A DNA stretch of 64,000 bases. Source: Phormidesmis priestleyi BC1401. Its GTDB lineage: Bacteria > Cyanobacteriota > Cyanobacteriia > Leptolyngbyales > Leptolyngbyaceae. Below the pieces are notes generated by a model that was not told the origin of the DNA, did not search any database, and saw only the letters and a list, made by a program, of their open reading frames with translations. Position 1 is the stretch's first letter. Every line of letters starts with the position of its first letter. The translations under genes and the position numbers were made by a program. The stretch lies in NCBI RefSeq assembly GCF_001650195.1, contig NZ_LXYR01000013.1:48648-112647 (forward strand). Direction: 5' to 3'. Positions 17,168 to 24,903 of this stretch are shown here, piece after piece.

Positions 17168-18652
17168 ATGTCTGATACGCCTAGTTCACCCGTCACCCGC
17201 AAATCGAGTCAAACCGAACACACCCTCGCGCTTTCTGATCAACTGATTCGCTACACTGCCTCTGCCGAGTGGCAGACCCTGTTTGATCAAGAAAAGCCGA
17301 TCGCTGAAATGTTTCACGTTGCCTATCTCGCTGAGACAGACGACCTACCAACCCGTCCAATCACGTTTGTGTTTAACGGTGGACCGGGAGCCGCCTCTGC
17401 CTACTTGCACATGGGAGCGTTAGGTCCAAAGCGCATCCAGTTTGGCGAGAATGGCAGGTTGCCCAAGCCACCAGTTCGGTTAGTCGATAATCTTGAAAGC
17501 TGGTTGAGCTTTACCGATCTCGTGTTTATTGACCCGATCGGCACAGGCTTCAGCCGCAGTTTACCCAAAGATAAAGACGCATCTGATAAGCCAGGTGAAA
17601 AACCCAATCAGGAGCCGCCCAAAGAAACCGAATTTTGGGAAGTCGATCGAGACTTAAAATCCCTCGGCGAATTCATTCAACGGTTTCTGTCTCGCCACAA
17701 ACGCTGGCTGTCTCCAGTCCTGATTGCGGGTGAAAGCTACGGCGGGTTCCGAGTTGCAAGGCTTGCCCGAAAACTTCAGCAAGACTTTGGCGTGGGGCTT
17801 TCGGGCGCGATCTTGATTTCTCCAGCGTTAGAGTTTAGTTTATTGGGCGGAAACGACTACACGCTTACTTCTTGGGCGACACTGCTGCCTTCTTTAGCGG
17901 CGGCGGCGGCTCATCACGGTCGCGCTCGGTGGGTCGGTGAACCTGGAGATCTGTCCGCTCAAACCGCTGCCGCAGAGCGCTTTGCTCGTAGAACTCTGAT
18001 TCCATTTCTGGCGATCGGCGATCACAGCACTCCCGATGAGCGTCACACCGTTTACCAGCAGTTAGCCGATTTGATTGGTTTACCGCTTGCCCTGATCGAG
18101 AGACAAGCCGGACGAGTCGGCATTGAAGTATTTGCGAGAGAACTGCTCCGCGATCAGCAGCGCGTTGTCGGACTCTATGACGCATCGATTACGGCGATCG
18201 ATCCTTTCCCCAATCGCACCACTTATCAAGGCATCGACCCGACCCTCGACGGACTCGATCGCTTATTTACTGGAGCGATTAACAGCCAGTTGCGCGACAC
18301 CTTGGGCGTTGAAACTGACCTGTCTTATCACCTGCTCAACCTCGAAGTCTTTAAAGCGTGGAAGTTTGACTTAAAAGGGGAATTAGACCTCGGCTCGATC
18401 GACGATTTGCGAGTCGGAATGACGCTCAACCCCTATATGCGTGTCTATATCACCCACGGACTCTTTGATCTCGTCACGCCCTATTTCGCCTCGAATCACC
18501 TAGCCGATTTGATGAAACTTGACCCTGAGATTCGACCCAATCTCAAACTGACTCATTATCAAGGTGGGCATATGTTTTACGCCTGGGATCAATCCCGTCA
18601 AAGCTGGTTTGCTGAGATGAAATCCTTCTATCGGAATGCGACAGCCCCTTGA
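17168..18652 (+). CDS. Serine carboxypeptidase-like protein (peptidase S10)
   Basis: The 494-residue protein matches the S10 fold: substrate-binding FNGGPGAASAYLHMGALGP (69-87), IDPIGTGFSR, nucleophile S190 in GESYGG, D434 in GLFDLVTPY and H468 in QGGHMFY. S10 enzymes cleave C-terminal residues, in eukaryotes usually in acidic compartments. This bacterial form has no signal peptide and is presumably cytoplasmic, with a distinct set of substrates. It starts 63 bp after the methyltransferase and may share its transcript. Confidence 0.9.
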   Translation: MSDTPSSPVTRKSSQTEHTLALSDQLIRYTASAEWQTLFDQEKPIAEMFHVAYLAETDDLPTRPITFVFNGGPGAASAYLHMGALGPKRIQFGENGRLPKPPVRLVDNLESWLSFTDLVFIDPIGTGFSRSLPKDKDASDKPGEKPNQEPPKETEFWEVDRDLKSLGEFIQRFLSRHKRWLSPVLIAGESYGGFRVARLARKLQQDFGVGLSGAILISPALEFSLLGGNDYTLTSWATLLPSLAAAAAHHGRARWVGEPGDLSAQTAAAERFARRTLIPFLAIGDHSTPDERHTVYQQLADLIGLPLALIERQAGRVGIEVFARELLRDQQRVVGLYDASITAIDPFPNRTTYQGIDPTLDGLDRLFTGAINSQLRDTLGVETDLSYHLLNLEVFKAWKFDLKGELDLGSIDDLRVGMTLNPYMRVYITHGLFDLVTPYFASNHLADLMKLDPEIRPNLKLTHYQGGHMFYAWDQSRQSWFAEMKSFYRNATAP

Positions 18653-18675
18653 CACCCTGACCTAAATGCAGAGTC

Positions 18676-18723
18676 CTCACTGTGAAGAATGCGTTACATT
18701 ACGATATATAACTTCACAGTGAG
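18676..18723 (+). promoter_or_regulatory. 12-bp inverted repeat upstream of a small membrane-protein gene
   Basis: CTCACTGTGAAG at 18676-18687 and its exact complement CTTCACAGTGAG at 18712-18723 flank an AT-rich 24-base loop. The right arm ends 13 bases before the ATG at 18737 and abuts the AAGGA ribosome-binding site. It could be an mRNA hairpin or a pair of operator half-sites. Confidence 0.55.
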
Positions 18724-18736
18724 AAGGATCTCAGCA

Positions 18737-19000
18737 ATGATTCCCGATTTGATGGAAGCGACTCGTGATTATTGGCGAGAATTAGACAAACTCGAAGTGG
18801 CTTACCAGCAAGGCGACGTATCGATCGCTGAAGTCAACGCCAGAGTCAAGAAACTAATGACCGACCTGAGTCGATCGCGCCGCGAGTCTTTCGCCTATTT
18901 GTTTAGCGGAATTCGTCGCCTGTGGAACGAGCAGCGAGAGGCGATCGTTGGGATTGCAGGTCTGGGTGTTTTAACTTACGGTTGGCTACTCGTTCGTTAA
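18737..19000 (+). CDS. Small protein with C-terminal membrane anchor, unknown function
   Basis: The 87-residue product is helical and charged at residues 1-65 (EATRDYWRELDKLEVAYQQ, then VNARVKKLMTDLSRSRRESF) and ends in one hydrophobic segment (AIVGIAGLGVLTYGWLLV). This suggests a tail-anchored cytoplasmic protein. I use the ATG at 18737, preceded by AGAAGGA, not an in-frame start at 18689 inside the hairpin. No family was recognised. Confidence 0.7.
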   Translation: MIPDLMEATRDYWRELDKLEVAYQQGDVSIAEVNARVKKLMTDLSRSRRESFAYLFSGIRRLWNEQREAIVGIAGLGVLTYGWLLVR

Positions 19001-19312
19001 ATAGAATGTTTATACTACACAATATGGTTCTAAGTTCGGGTGACAGCGAGTAATCCTAGATGGCAGACAAAGGACTTTGTAATCAACACGTTACTGTCCA
19101 GCTTTGCAGAGCCGATATCCTTACTCAATGTAAGAGCAATGTTCAGAAAATCTCGGTGACGCAAAAGGTTAGGCACACGTATGTAATGCTAAGAACTCGG
19201 ATCAAACGGCTAGCTCGAAAAACGAGTTGCTTGTTAAAACCGCAGTGATTTCATGTGATCCAAGCTGTAGTCTCGCAGGGCATCGGACAAAATCTGATAT
19301 ATTGATAGCGTT
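19001..19312. other. Intergenic stretch before tRNA-Thr
   Basis: No gene is supported. A short reading frame at 19060-19248 has no family resemblance and no good ribosome-binding site. TGATATATT about ten bases before the tRNA may be part of its -10 region. Confidence 0.4.
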
Positions 19313-19385
19313 GCTGGTGTAGCTCAGTTGGTAGAGCAGCTGATTTGTAATCAGCCGGTCGCAAGTTCGAGTCTTGTCACCAGCT
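19313..19385 (+). tRNA. tRNA-Thr (anticodon UGU)
   Basis: The 73-base sequence folds as a canonical cloverleaf: acceptor GCTGGTG pairs with CACCAGC, D-arm GCTC/GAGC, anticodon stem GCTGA/TCAGC with loop TTTGTAA, and T-arm GCAAG/CTTGT with TTCGAGT. The anticodon TGT reads threonine ACA (and ACG by wobble). The discriminator is T and CCA is not encoded. Confidence 0.95.
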
Positions 19386-19543
19386 CTTCTATGTGCCAGG
19401 TGTGGACGTTGAAGACTAACAGGATCAGGGGCACAGCCTTATTCTCGAAGTAGAAGCGAGGAGTATCTGTGCGAGATGTGCTCTAAGAAGCCAGTTATGA
19501 CCCTTTCGCTTTATAGTGGGTGGCTGACTCTTTTAAAGCGTCG

Positions 19544-20443
19544 ATGAAAAGTTACCGGAATAGCACAAGTCGGTTTGATGGGTGGTCACTAGATGGACGG
19601 GAACCGAGCGTCATCCAAGCGCTTCTGCCCTGGGGAGATTGGCTCTATCGTCACTATTTTCGGGTGACGACCGACGGCTGGCATCATCTCCCTTCCTCCG
19701 GAAAGCTGTTAATTGTCGGGTCTCATAATGGTGGCATGATCGCCCCTGACACTTTGATGTTTATGGTGGACTGGTTCCACCGCTTTGGCTCAGAGCGATT
19801 AGTGTATGGGCTGATGCACCCCAACGTCTGGATGGTTCCTGGGTATTCTAAATTGACGGTGCAGTTGGGAGCAATTAGAGCGCACCCTCACACGGCAACG
19901 GCTGCTCTACGACGAGGTGCGGCAGTTCTTGTTTACCCTGGCGGCGCTGAAGATTTGTGGAGACCGCACCACGATCGGCACCGCATTCATTTTGCAGGGC
20001 GGAAAGGGTTTATTAAACTGGCACTGCGCGAAGGGGTGCCCATTGTCCCCGCTATCTCAATGGGTGCTCATGAGACGCTGATCATCTTGGCGAATCTTTA
20101 CCCGCAGTTGCGACAACTGCATGAGTGGGGAATGCCCTGGCTGTTGGGGATTGACCCGATTGTCTTTCCCATTTACCTGGGATTGCCGTGGGGGTTGGCA
20201 GTGGGTCCGTTGCCCAACATCCCGTTGCCTATGCAGATTCACACTCGGATCTGTGCGCCGATCGTGTTTGAGCGATCGGGTCGGGCAGCAGCCAGCGATC
20301 GGGCTTATGTAGATGCTTGCTACGATCGAGTGGGTATGCAGATGCAACAGGAACTCGATCGGCTCGTGCAAGGGCTAGATGGTCTTGCTTCTGCGGGCAA
20401 TGGAGTCGAGTCATTAGCTCCTGTTCCTCGACAGGCTCGCTAG
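19544..20443 (+). CDS. LPLAT/PlsC-superfamily acyltransferase
   Basis: The 299-residue protein has the acyltransferase block I as SHNGGMIAPD (His and Asp seven residues apart, not the usual H-x4-D), LMHPNVWMVPGYSKLTVQLGAI, and the block III text AAVLVYPGGAEDLWRP, followed by GFIKLALREGVPIVPAISMGAHET. This is the variant in DGAT2/MGAT-like and related lysophospholipid acyltransferases, which transfer acyl groups to glycerolipids at the membrane. There is an uncharged C-terminal half but no clear signal peptide. The ATG at 19544 is used; a GTG at 19520 is also in frame and neither has a good ribosome-binding site. Confidence 0.85.
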   Translation: MKSYRNSTSRFDGWSLDGREPSVIQALLPWGDWLYRHYFRVTTDGWHHLPSSGKLLIVGSHNGGMIAPDTLMFMVDWFHRFGSERLVYGLMHPNVWMVPGYSKLTVQLGAIRAHPHTATAALRRGAAVLVYPGGAEDLWRPHHDRHRIHFAGRKGFIKLALREGVPIVPAISMGAHETLIILANLYPQLRQLHEWGMPWLLGIDPIVFPIYLGLPWGLAVGPLPNIPLPMQIHTRICAPIVFERSGRAAASDRAYVDACYDRVGMQMQQELDRLVQGLDGLASAGNGVESLAPVPRQAR

Positions 20444-20627
20444 TATGCAGTTTGAGAAAGCTCTGATCTGCTTGTGAAACTGTTTTTGATACGAGCTTGA
20501 AATCAGTTGCTGGGTGGATATTGGGATCAACAGGTGAGTGGAAGAGTTTTCTGAACAGAAGGTTGGAGACTCGATCGAAGATGCCTGTAGTTCCCATTCG
20601 AGTCAGTTGCGTTAGCTCAGTGGTCAC

Positions 20628-21113
20628 TTATCGCGGATGCCCAACCCTTTCAAGAGAGTCAGGAGTCCAATTTTCGTAGTAGCGCGTGTTGGCAAGCAGA
20701 TCGGACGCTTGTTTGAGCTTTTCGATGCTTTGAATGGTTACATTTGCGTACGGTTCTCGTCGAGTCTTAACCCCCTGAATGTTGAATGGATCATCAGGAT
20801 GTCCACCTAATGCTGTCAGATGAAGTGCCTGGATCTGCTGATCCAATCGCTCTACAAAGGCAAGCAACTGATCGAGTTCCATTGCTTGGGGATGGGAATG
20901 AATCATGAACAGGACTTGATGCTTTTTAGACTGCACAAATTGCGCGATCGCGATCGTCAGAGGAGAAGCCATGTCTAAGTCAGCCGGAGTAAACCCATAC
21001 ACAAAAAAGCGAATCTGATCGTTGAGCCGAGCTTGTTTCGCAAAGGGACAGATTAGTAAGTTTCCAAATACTGGATGGGGTTACTCTAAGGTGTCACGCA
21101 AATACTGAGTCAT
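20628..21113 (-). pseudogene. Conserved-looking gene interrupted by an in-frame TAA
   Basis: From an ATG at 21113 the minus strand reads MTQYLRDTLE, then TAA at 21083-21081, then continues in the same frame as PHPVFGNLLICPFAKQARL and 130 more residues to a stop at 20628. Between the TAA and a GTG at 21002 there is no ATG, GTG or TTG, although the sequence there looks protein-like. A single CAA or GAA to TAA change would explain this. The downstream part (VYGFTPADLDMASPLTIAIAQF, KKHQVLFMIHSHPQAMELD) has no family I can name. Alternatively translation starts at the GTG at 21002, giving a 124-residue product. Confidence 0.6.
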
Positions 21114-21443
21114 TTCTGCAATGACTCTTAGTTCTTCAGATCTCTCAACCAAAATCGATTTCTCCACCGACGAGTTTTTGCTTGACAAAAAGGTAGCCGC
21201 AATCTCAGGAAAGCCACAATCTCTCTGGAGACAGAGCAGATCGAGTCGTCATACTCCTAATCTCACGCTCGAGGTTCTGTCCCATCGCTATTTGTTTTCT
21301 AAAAAGGGCACGAGCGATCGCTGTGTTGTTTTTAATGTGGAAGCATAGTTAAGAATTAGTTATTCGTTTTTCAAACTATAAAGTACATCATTTTAGAAAT
21401 GTGGAGAATAGCCCCCTGGCTCAGGAGGCTATCGTAGACTGCT
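21114..21443. other. Intergenic stretch with one terminator-like hairpin
   Basis: A 75-codon frame at 21121-21348 (+) has no recognisable family and skewed composition, so I do not call it. The only clear structure is the hairpin at 21408-21432. Confidence 0.4.
21408..21432 (-). terminator. Hairpin after the SDR gene
   Basis: ATAGCC (21408-21413) and GGCTAT (21427-21432) close a stem extended by CCCTG/CAGGA with one mismatch. It begins 12 bp after the stop codon of the minus-strand SDR gene. The T run on the minus strand is poor, so the call is moderate. Confidence 0.5.
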
Positions 21444-22262
21444 TTAACGTGAATTTGCCCCAGCCGCTTTAAGCCTTGCAAGGATTTGACGCTCCTCAGA
21501 CGGAGCCGCCAGTCTTGAAACTTTCTCCATCAGCCAAGGTGCAAAACGGTTTCCCCAGACTGCTAGATGACTTTGCCATCCCACCAAGATCTCTGGCGAT
21601 TCCTTTTGTAGCCCCATCACCAACGATCGAGCCACCTTTTGCGGAGTGGTCGGTGCAACCCATCGAAACCACTGAAAGTTTTTCACCATATCTGTATCGG
21701 TCAGAGAGGGTAAAAGGGCAATCACTTGAATATTGTGATCCGATAGCTCACTTCGCAAAGCTTGGGTAAAGCCCAAAATCGCAAACTTAGTTGCCGAATA
21801 GGTTGCCATCGTAGGAGCCGCAATCTTCCCCATCAGGCTAGATACATTAATAATCGTTCCTTGTCGCTGCACTGCCATGCGTCTCGCAATCAGCCGCGTC
21901 ATGGTGTACATGCCCATCAGATTGATCGCCATCTCTTCTTGAATGTCGGGCAAGTGAGACTGCAAAAAGGGAACTTGATGAGCGACTCCGGCACAGTTCA
22001 CCAAGAGATGAATTGGTCCATAATCTCGCCAAGCTTGAGCGATTTTAATATTCACCTCGACTGGTTGCGTCAAGTCCACTGCTAAAGGAACTGCTTCGGC
22101 ACCGAGAGCCGCGATTTCGACAGCGACTTCAACCAAGCGTGAATGAGTTCTTGCCACTAAGATAATTTTCTGTGCGCCCTGCTGGGCAAATTCTAGGGCG
22201 ATCGCTCGTCCAATGCCACGAGATGCGCCTGTGACAAGGATCGTTTTTCCTTGAATATTCAT
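21444..22262 (-). CDS. Short-chain dehydrogenase/reductase
   Basis: The 272-residue protein is a classical SDR: cofactor motif TGASRGIG (11-18), NCAGVA (89-94), catalytic S142 region INVSS, and Y155-x3-K159 (YSATK). After strand beta 6 it has LLPSLTDTDM in place of PGxxxT. It reduces or oxidises an unknown substrate with NAD(P)H in the cytoplasm; family relatives act on fatty acyl, steroid-like or sugar substrates. The C-terminal part (WQSHLAVWGNRFAPWLMEKV) is hydrophobic and may contact the membrane. Confidence 0.92.
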   Translation of the reverse strand: MNIQGKTILVTGASRGIGRAIALEFAQQGAQKIILVARTHSRLVEVAVEIAALGAEAVPLAVDLTQPVEVNIKIAQAWRDYGPIHLLVNCAGVAHQVPFLQSHLPDIQEEMAINLMGMYTMTRLIARRMAVQRQGTIINVSSLMGKIAAPTMATYSATKFAILGFTQALRSELSDHNIQVIALLPSLTDTDMVKNFQWFRWVAPTTPQKVARSLVMGLQKESPEILVGWQSHLAVWGNRFAPWLMEKVSRLAAPSEERQILARLKAAGANSR

Positions 22263-22938
22263 GGTGAAGCCTCCAATAGTAAGGGTTTATCTCTGCGCTG
22301 AAAAAGGGGGCAAATAAACCTGGGATCTGGATTTGTGGGGGGCTTAAGCTCGATGTAAATGATCGGTCGATCGTCAACGTATAACGCTGTCTGGGTCTTC
22401 CGTCTAGTTGAGATGAGGGGTGGGATATAGAATTCCTCAAGACGAAAAACAATCGGTCTTTGTTGACCCGCATACCCTAGCAACCCAATCAAGCACTTGC
22501 AACACTTATTAACGAAAAGTCTAGATTGTGACATTTCGAGATATATCTCTCAGAAAGACCGTTTTCTTGAAAGGGTATCGAGTTTGCTGCTTTCGTTTTG
22601 ACTCTCGCTGCTCCCCCGCGACTAAGGGACATGAGCCTGACCCGGCAGAAAATGAGAAACCTTCAAATCCATTAGGCTTTCTGAGTGGAGTCCTTTTACT
22701 CAGAGACCTGCATTGAGCAAGGGCTTAGGATGACGAAATCATCAGAGGGTTTGTTGAGACGTAACTGATCAAAAAGGTGACACGCTTCCGTTTGACATCT
22801 GTAGCGGCTTTTGAAAAAGAACTCAAATACCGCGATCGACGGAGATTCACTGCTACAAAACGCTGTTAAGTGGGTATACTCTGTCAGCTTCGTGCTCTGA
22901 GCGTATGGAGATGTTGACATAACTTGGAAAGTAATACT
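22263..22938. other. Gene-free stretch between SDR and BMP-protein genes
   Basis: Short frames occur on both strands, but none has coding-like composition, a ribosome-binding site and a recognisable product. The region must hold the divergent promoters of the flanking genes. I found no repeat or hairpin of note. Confidence 0.4.
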
Positions 22939-24114
22939 ATGACCACCCGCCCTTCGTTTAATCGCCGTCAAGTGATTCGTGGACTGATCGCAACCGGAGC
23001 CTTTGGGGTGACTTCCCGGCTTTGGACGGGCTGCACCTCAACTCCCAATTCAGTTAAATCAACGCCTGTAGAAAAAACTCTCACAATGGGGTTCATCTAC
23101 GTCGGACCTAAAGATGACTATGGCTACAACCAATCTCATGCCCAAGGTAAAGCAGATGCCTCAAGGCTGAGTGGTGTCAAAACCGTAGAAGAAGCCAGTG
23201 TTCCCGAAACCACTGCTGTAGAAGAAACAATGCGGAACATGATTCAACAAGATGGCGTACAAGTATTGTTCCCCACTTCTTACGGTTACTACGATCCGCA
23301 TATTCTTAAACTCGCGAAAGAGTTTCCAGATGTGCAGTTTTTTCATCCAGGAGCACTTTATAAAGACGGCATTCATCCTAAAAATGTTGGCTCTTATCTG
23401 GGCTATTTGACTGAGCCTGCTTATCTTGCTGGAATTGTGGCTGCTCACACCTCTAAGACTGGAAAACTGGGTTTTGTTGTGCCTAAACCCATCTCGATCG
23501 TGCTGCGTGAAGTCAATGCTTTTGCCCTCGGAGCGCGGAGCGTCAAGCCTGATTTAAAGGTGCAAACAATCTTCACGGGAGACTGGTCACTTCCGGTGCG
23601 CGAAGCAGAAGCAACCAATAGTTTAATTGATCAAGGTGCGGATGTGATTATCAGTCGCGTTGACAATTTGAAAGTTGTCATGACGACCGCTGAGAAGCGA
23701 GGAGTTTACTCGTGTGGCTACCACATTAACCAGTCGAGTCTAGCGCCAAAGGGATATCTGACTGGGGTTGAGTGGAATTGGTCAAAGATTTACTCAAATT
23801 ATGCTGAGATGATTCGCAGTGGCAAAACGCTGACCAATGGCGGCATTCCGCACATGATTCGAGGAGGATTGAAAGAAGAGTTTTGTAAACTCTCGCCCTA
23901 TGGTAGTGCGGTGAGCGCAGAGGCTCAAAAAGCTTCTGAAGCGGCTAAAGCAAAGCTGTTGGATGGCAGCCTGGTGATCTTTAAAGGAGAACTCAAAGAT
24001 AACAAAGGTAATGTTGTGATTCCGGCAGGGCAACAATATGCGCTACAAGACCCGAAACTAGAAACGATCGATTGGCTGGTTGAAGGCGTGATGGGCGATG
24101 CTCTTTCAACTTAG
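22939..24114 (+). CDS. BMP/PnrA-like substrate-binding protein
   Basis: The 391-residue protein starts with a signal sequence carrying twin arginines (FNRRQVIRGLIATGAFG) and a cysteine at 32 in LWTGCTS, resembling a Tat-type lipoprotein though the -3 residue W is unusual. The body matches the basic membrane protein / PnrA family: MGFIYVGPKDDYGYNQSHAQGK, DGVQVLFPTSYGY, VGSYLGYLTEPAYLAGIVAAHTSKTGKLGFV. Such proteins bind purine nucleosides or similar solutes for an ABC importer. No permease or ATPase gene is adjacent. GGAAAG precedes the ATG at 22939. Confidence 0.88.
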   Translation: MTTRPSFNRRQVIRGLIATGAFGVTSRLWTGCTSTPNSVKSTPVEKTLTMGFIYVGPKDDYGYNQSHAQGKADASRLSGVKTVEEASVPETTAVEETMRNMIQQDGVQVLFPTSYGYYDPHILKLAKEFPDVQFFHPGALYKDGIHPKNVGSYLGYLTEPAYLAGIVAAHTSKTGKLGFVVPKPISIVLREVNAFALGARSVKPDLKVQTIFTGDWSLPVREAEATNSLIDQGADVIISRVDNLKVVMTTAEKRGVYSCGYHINQSSLAPKGYLTGVEWNWSKIYSNYAEMIRSGKTLTNGGIPHMIRGGLKEEFCKLSPYGSAVSAEAQKASEAAKAKLLDGSLVIFKGELKDNKGNVVIPAGQQYALQDPKLETIDWLVEGVMGDALST

Positions 24115-24167
24115 AGTAGCCAGTTTCAGCGTATAGTCTGTAAAATGTGCGGCTGGAGGAAGTCAAA

Positions 24168-24617
24168 ATGTACGTCTGTAGTGTTACGGAGTTGTCTACT
24201 CAGGGAGCTAGAATGGTGCTGCAAGGCGCGATCGAGAAAGCTGAACAAATGGGCGTGCCTCAGTGCGTGGCGATCGTAGACAAAGGGGGCAACCTGCTTG
24301 TCTTTGAGCGGATGCAGGGAGCCAAAATTCTCAGTCAATTTTCTGCGATTCAGAAAGCAGTCACGGCGGCTTCATCCCAGTCTGCAACCGGACAGCTACC
24401 GTCAGAGTTGGCGTTTGGCATTGCGCTAGCCACCGGAAGCCGCTTTGCTGCGATCGCGGGTGGTCTACCGATCGAGATCAACGGGGACGTGATTGGGGCG
24501 ATCGGCGTGGGTTCGGGGAACGATGAGGAAGACATTGAAGTGGCTGAGGCAGGAATTGCTGCACTCAAAGCGGCGATGACTGCGAAGCACAACTCCGAAG
24601 GAAACGCGAGTCATTAG
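24168..24617 (+). CDS. GlcG/HbpS family protein
   Basis: The 149-residue protein is a compact GlcG/HbpS (DUF336) domain: ARMVLQGAIEKAEQMGVPQCVAIVDKGGNLLVFERMQGA at the start, and GGLPIEINGDVIGAIGVGSGNDEEDIEVAEAGIAAL at the end. Members bind haem or small molecules, as in HbpS, or occur in catabolic operons. GGAGGA lies eight bases before the ATG at 24168. The 53-bp gap from the BMP-protein gene suggests one transcript and perhaps shared ligand handling. Confidence 0.9.
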   Translation: MYVCSVTELSTQGARMVLQGAIEKAEQMGVPQCVAIVDKGGNLLVFERMQGAKILSQFSAIQKAVTAASSQSATGQLPSELAFGIALATGSRFAAIAGGLPIEINGDVIGAIGVGSGNDEEDIEVAEAGIAALKAAMTAKHNSEGNASH

Positions 24618-24703
24618 CTAGTCTGAAATCGTGGCGGCACGGTTCGAGTTCTGAACTCTGTGAAATTACCGTAGCCGCTATCCTTACGAGACGTTCATAA
24701 TTG

Positions 24704-24870
24704 GGCGTTGCTGAATGCAGATATGAAATGCCCTCCTCACGACGTGGTGCGAAGCCCTCGCCAACCCTTCTCCTCAGAGAGAAGAGAGCCAGAACTCTGG
24801 TCCCCTCTGCTTTTGGGAGAGGCTAGGGTGGGGGTAAAATCTGTGCTTTATAGATCGATTCAGCAACGCC
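24704..24870. mobile_element. MITE, copy 1, with 8-bp target duplication
   Basis: The 167-bp element has perfect 13-bp terminal inverted repeats GGCGTTGCTGAAT and ATTCAGCAACGCC. It is flanked by the direct repeats CATAATTG at 24696-24703 and 24871-24878, the mark of transposition. The interior holds GC-rich CCCTTCTCC/GAGAAGA and GGGAGAGGCTAGGG palindromes and no coding frame, so it was presumably moved in trans by an autonomous element with the same ends, not seen in the window. It is inverted relative to copy 2 at 46907-47054. Confidence 0.88.
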
Positions 24871-24903
24871 CATAATTGTCTATCTATTCGTAAAATTACT
24901 GCG

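Noticed and set aside
19060..19248. 62-codon gene before tRNA-Thr
   Set aside because: No ribosome-binding site, no recognisable product, and composition typical of intergenic sequence.
21121..21348. 75-codon plus-strand gene
   Set aside because: Serine-rich text without family resemblance, no good ribosome-binding site, and it lies in the upstream region of the interrupted gene.
24696..24878. MITE with 6-bp target ATAATT
   Set aside because: Comparing both copies shows the ends begin at GGCG and the duplication is eight bases (CATAATTG and CGATAAAC).
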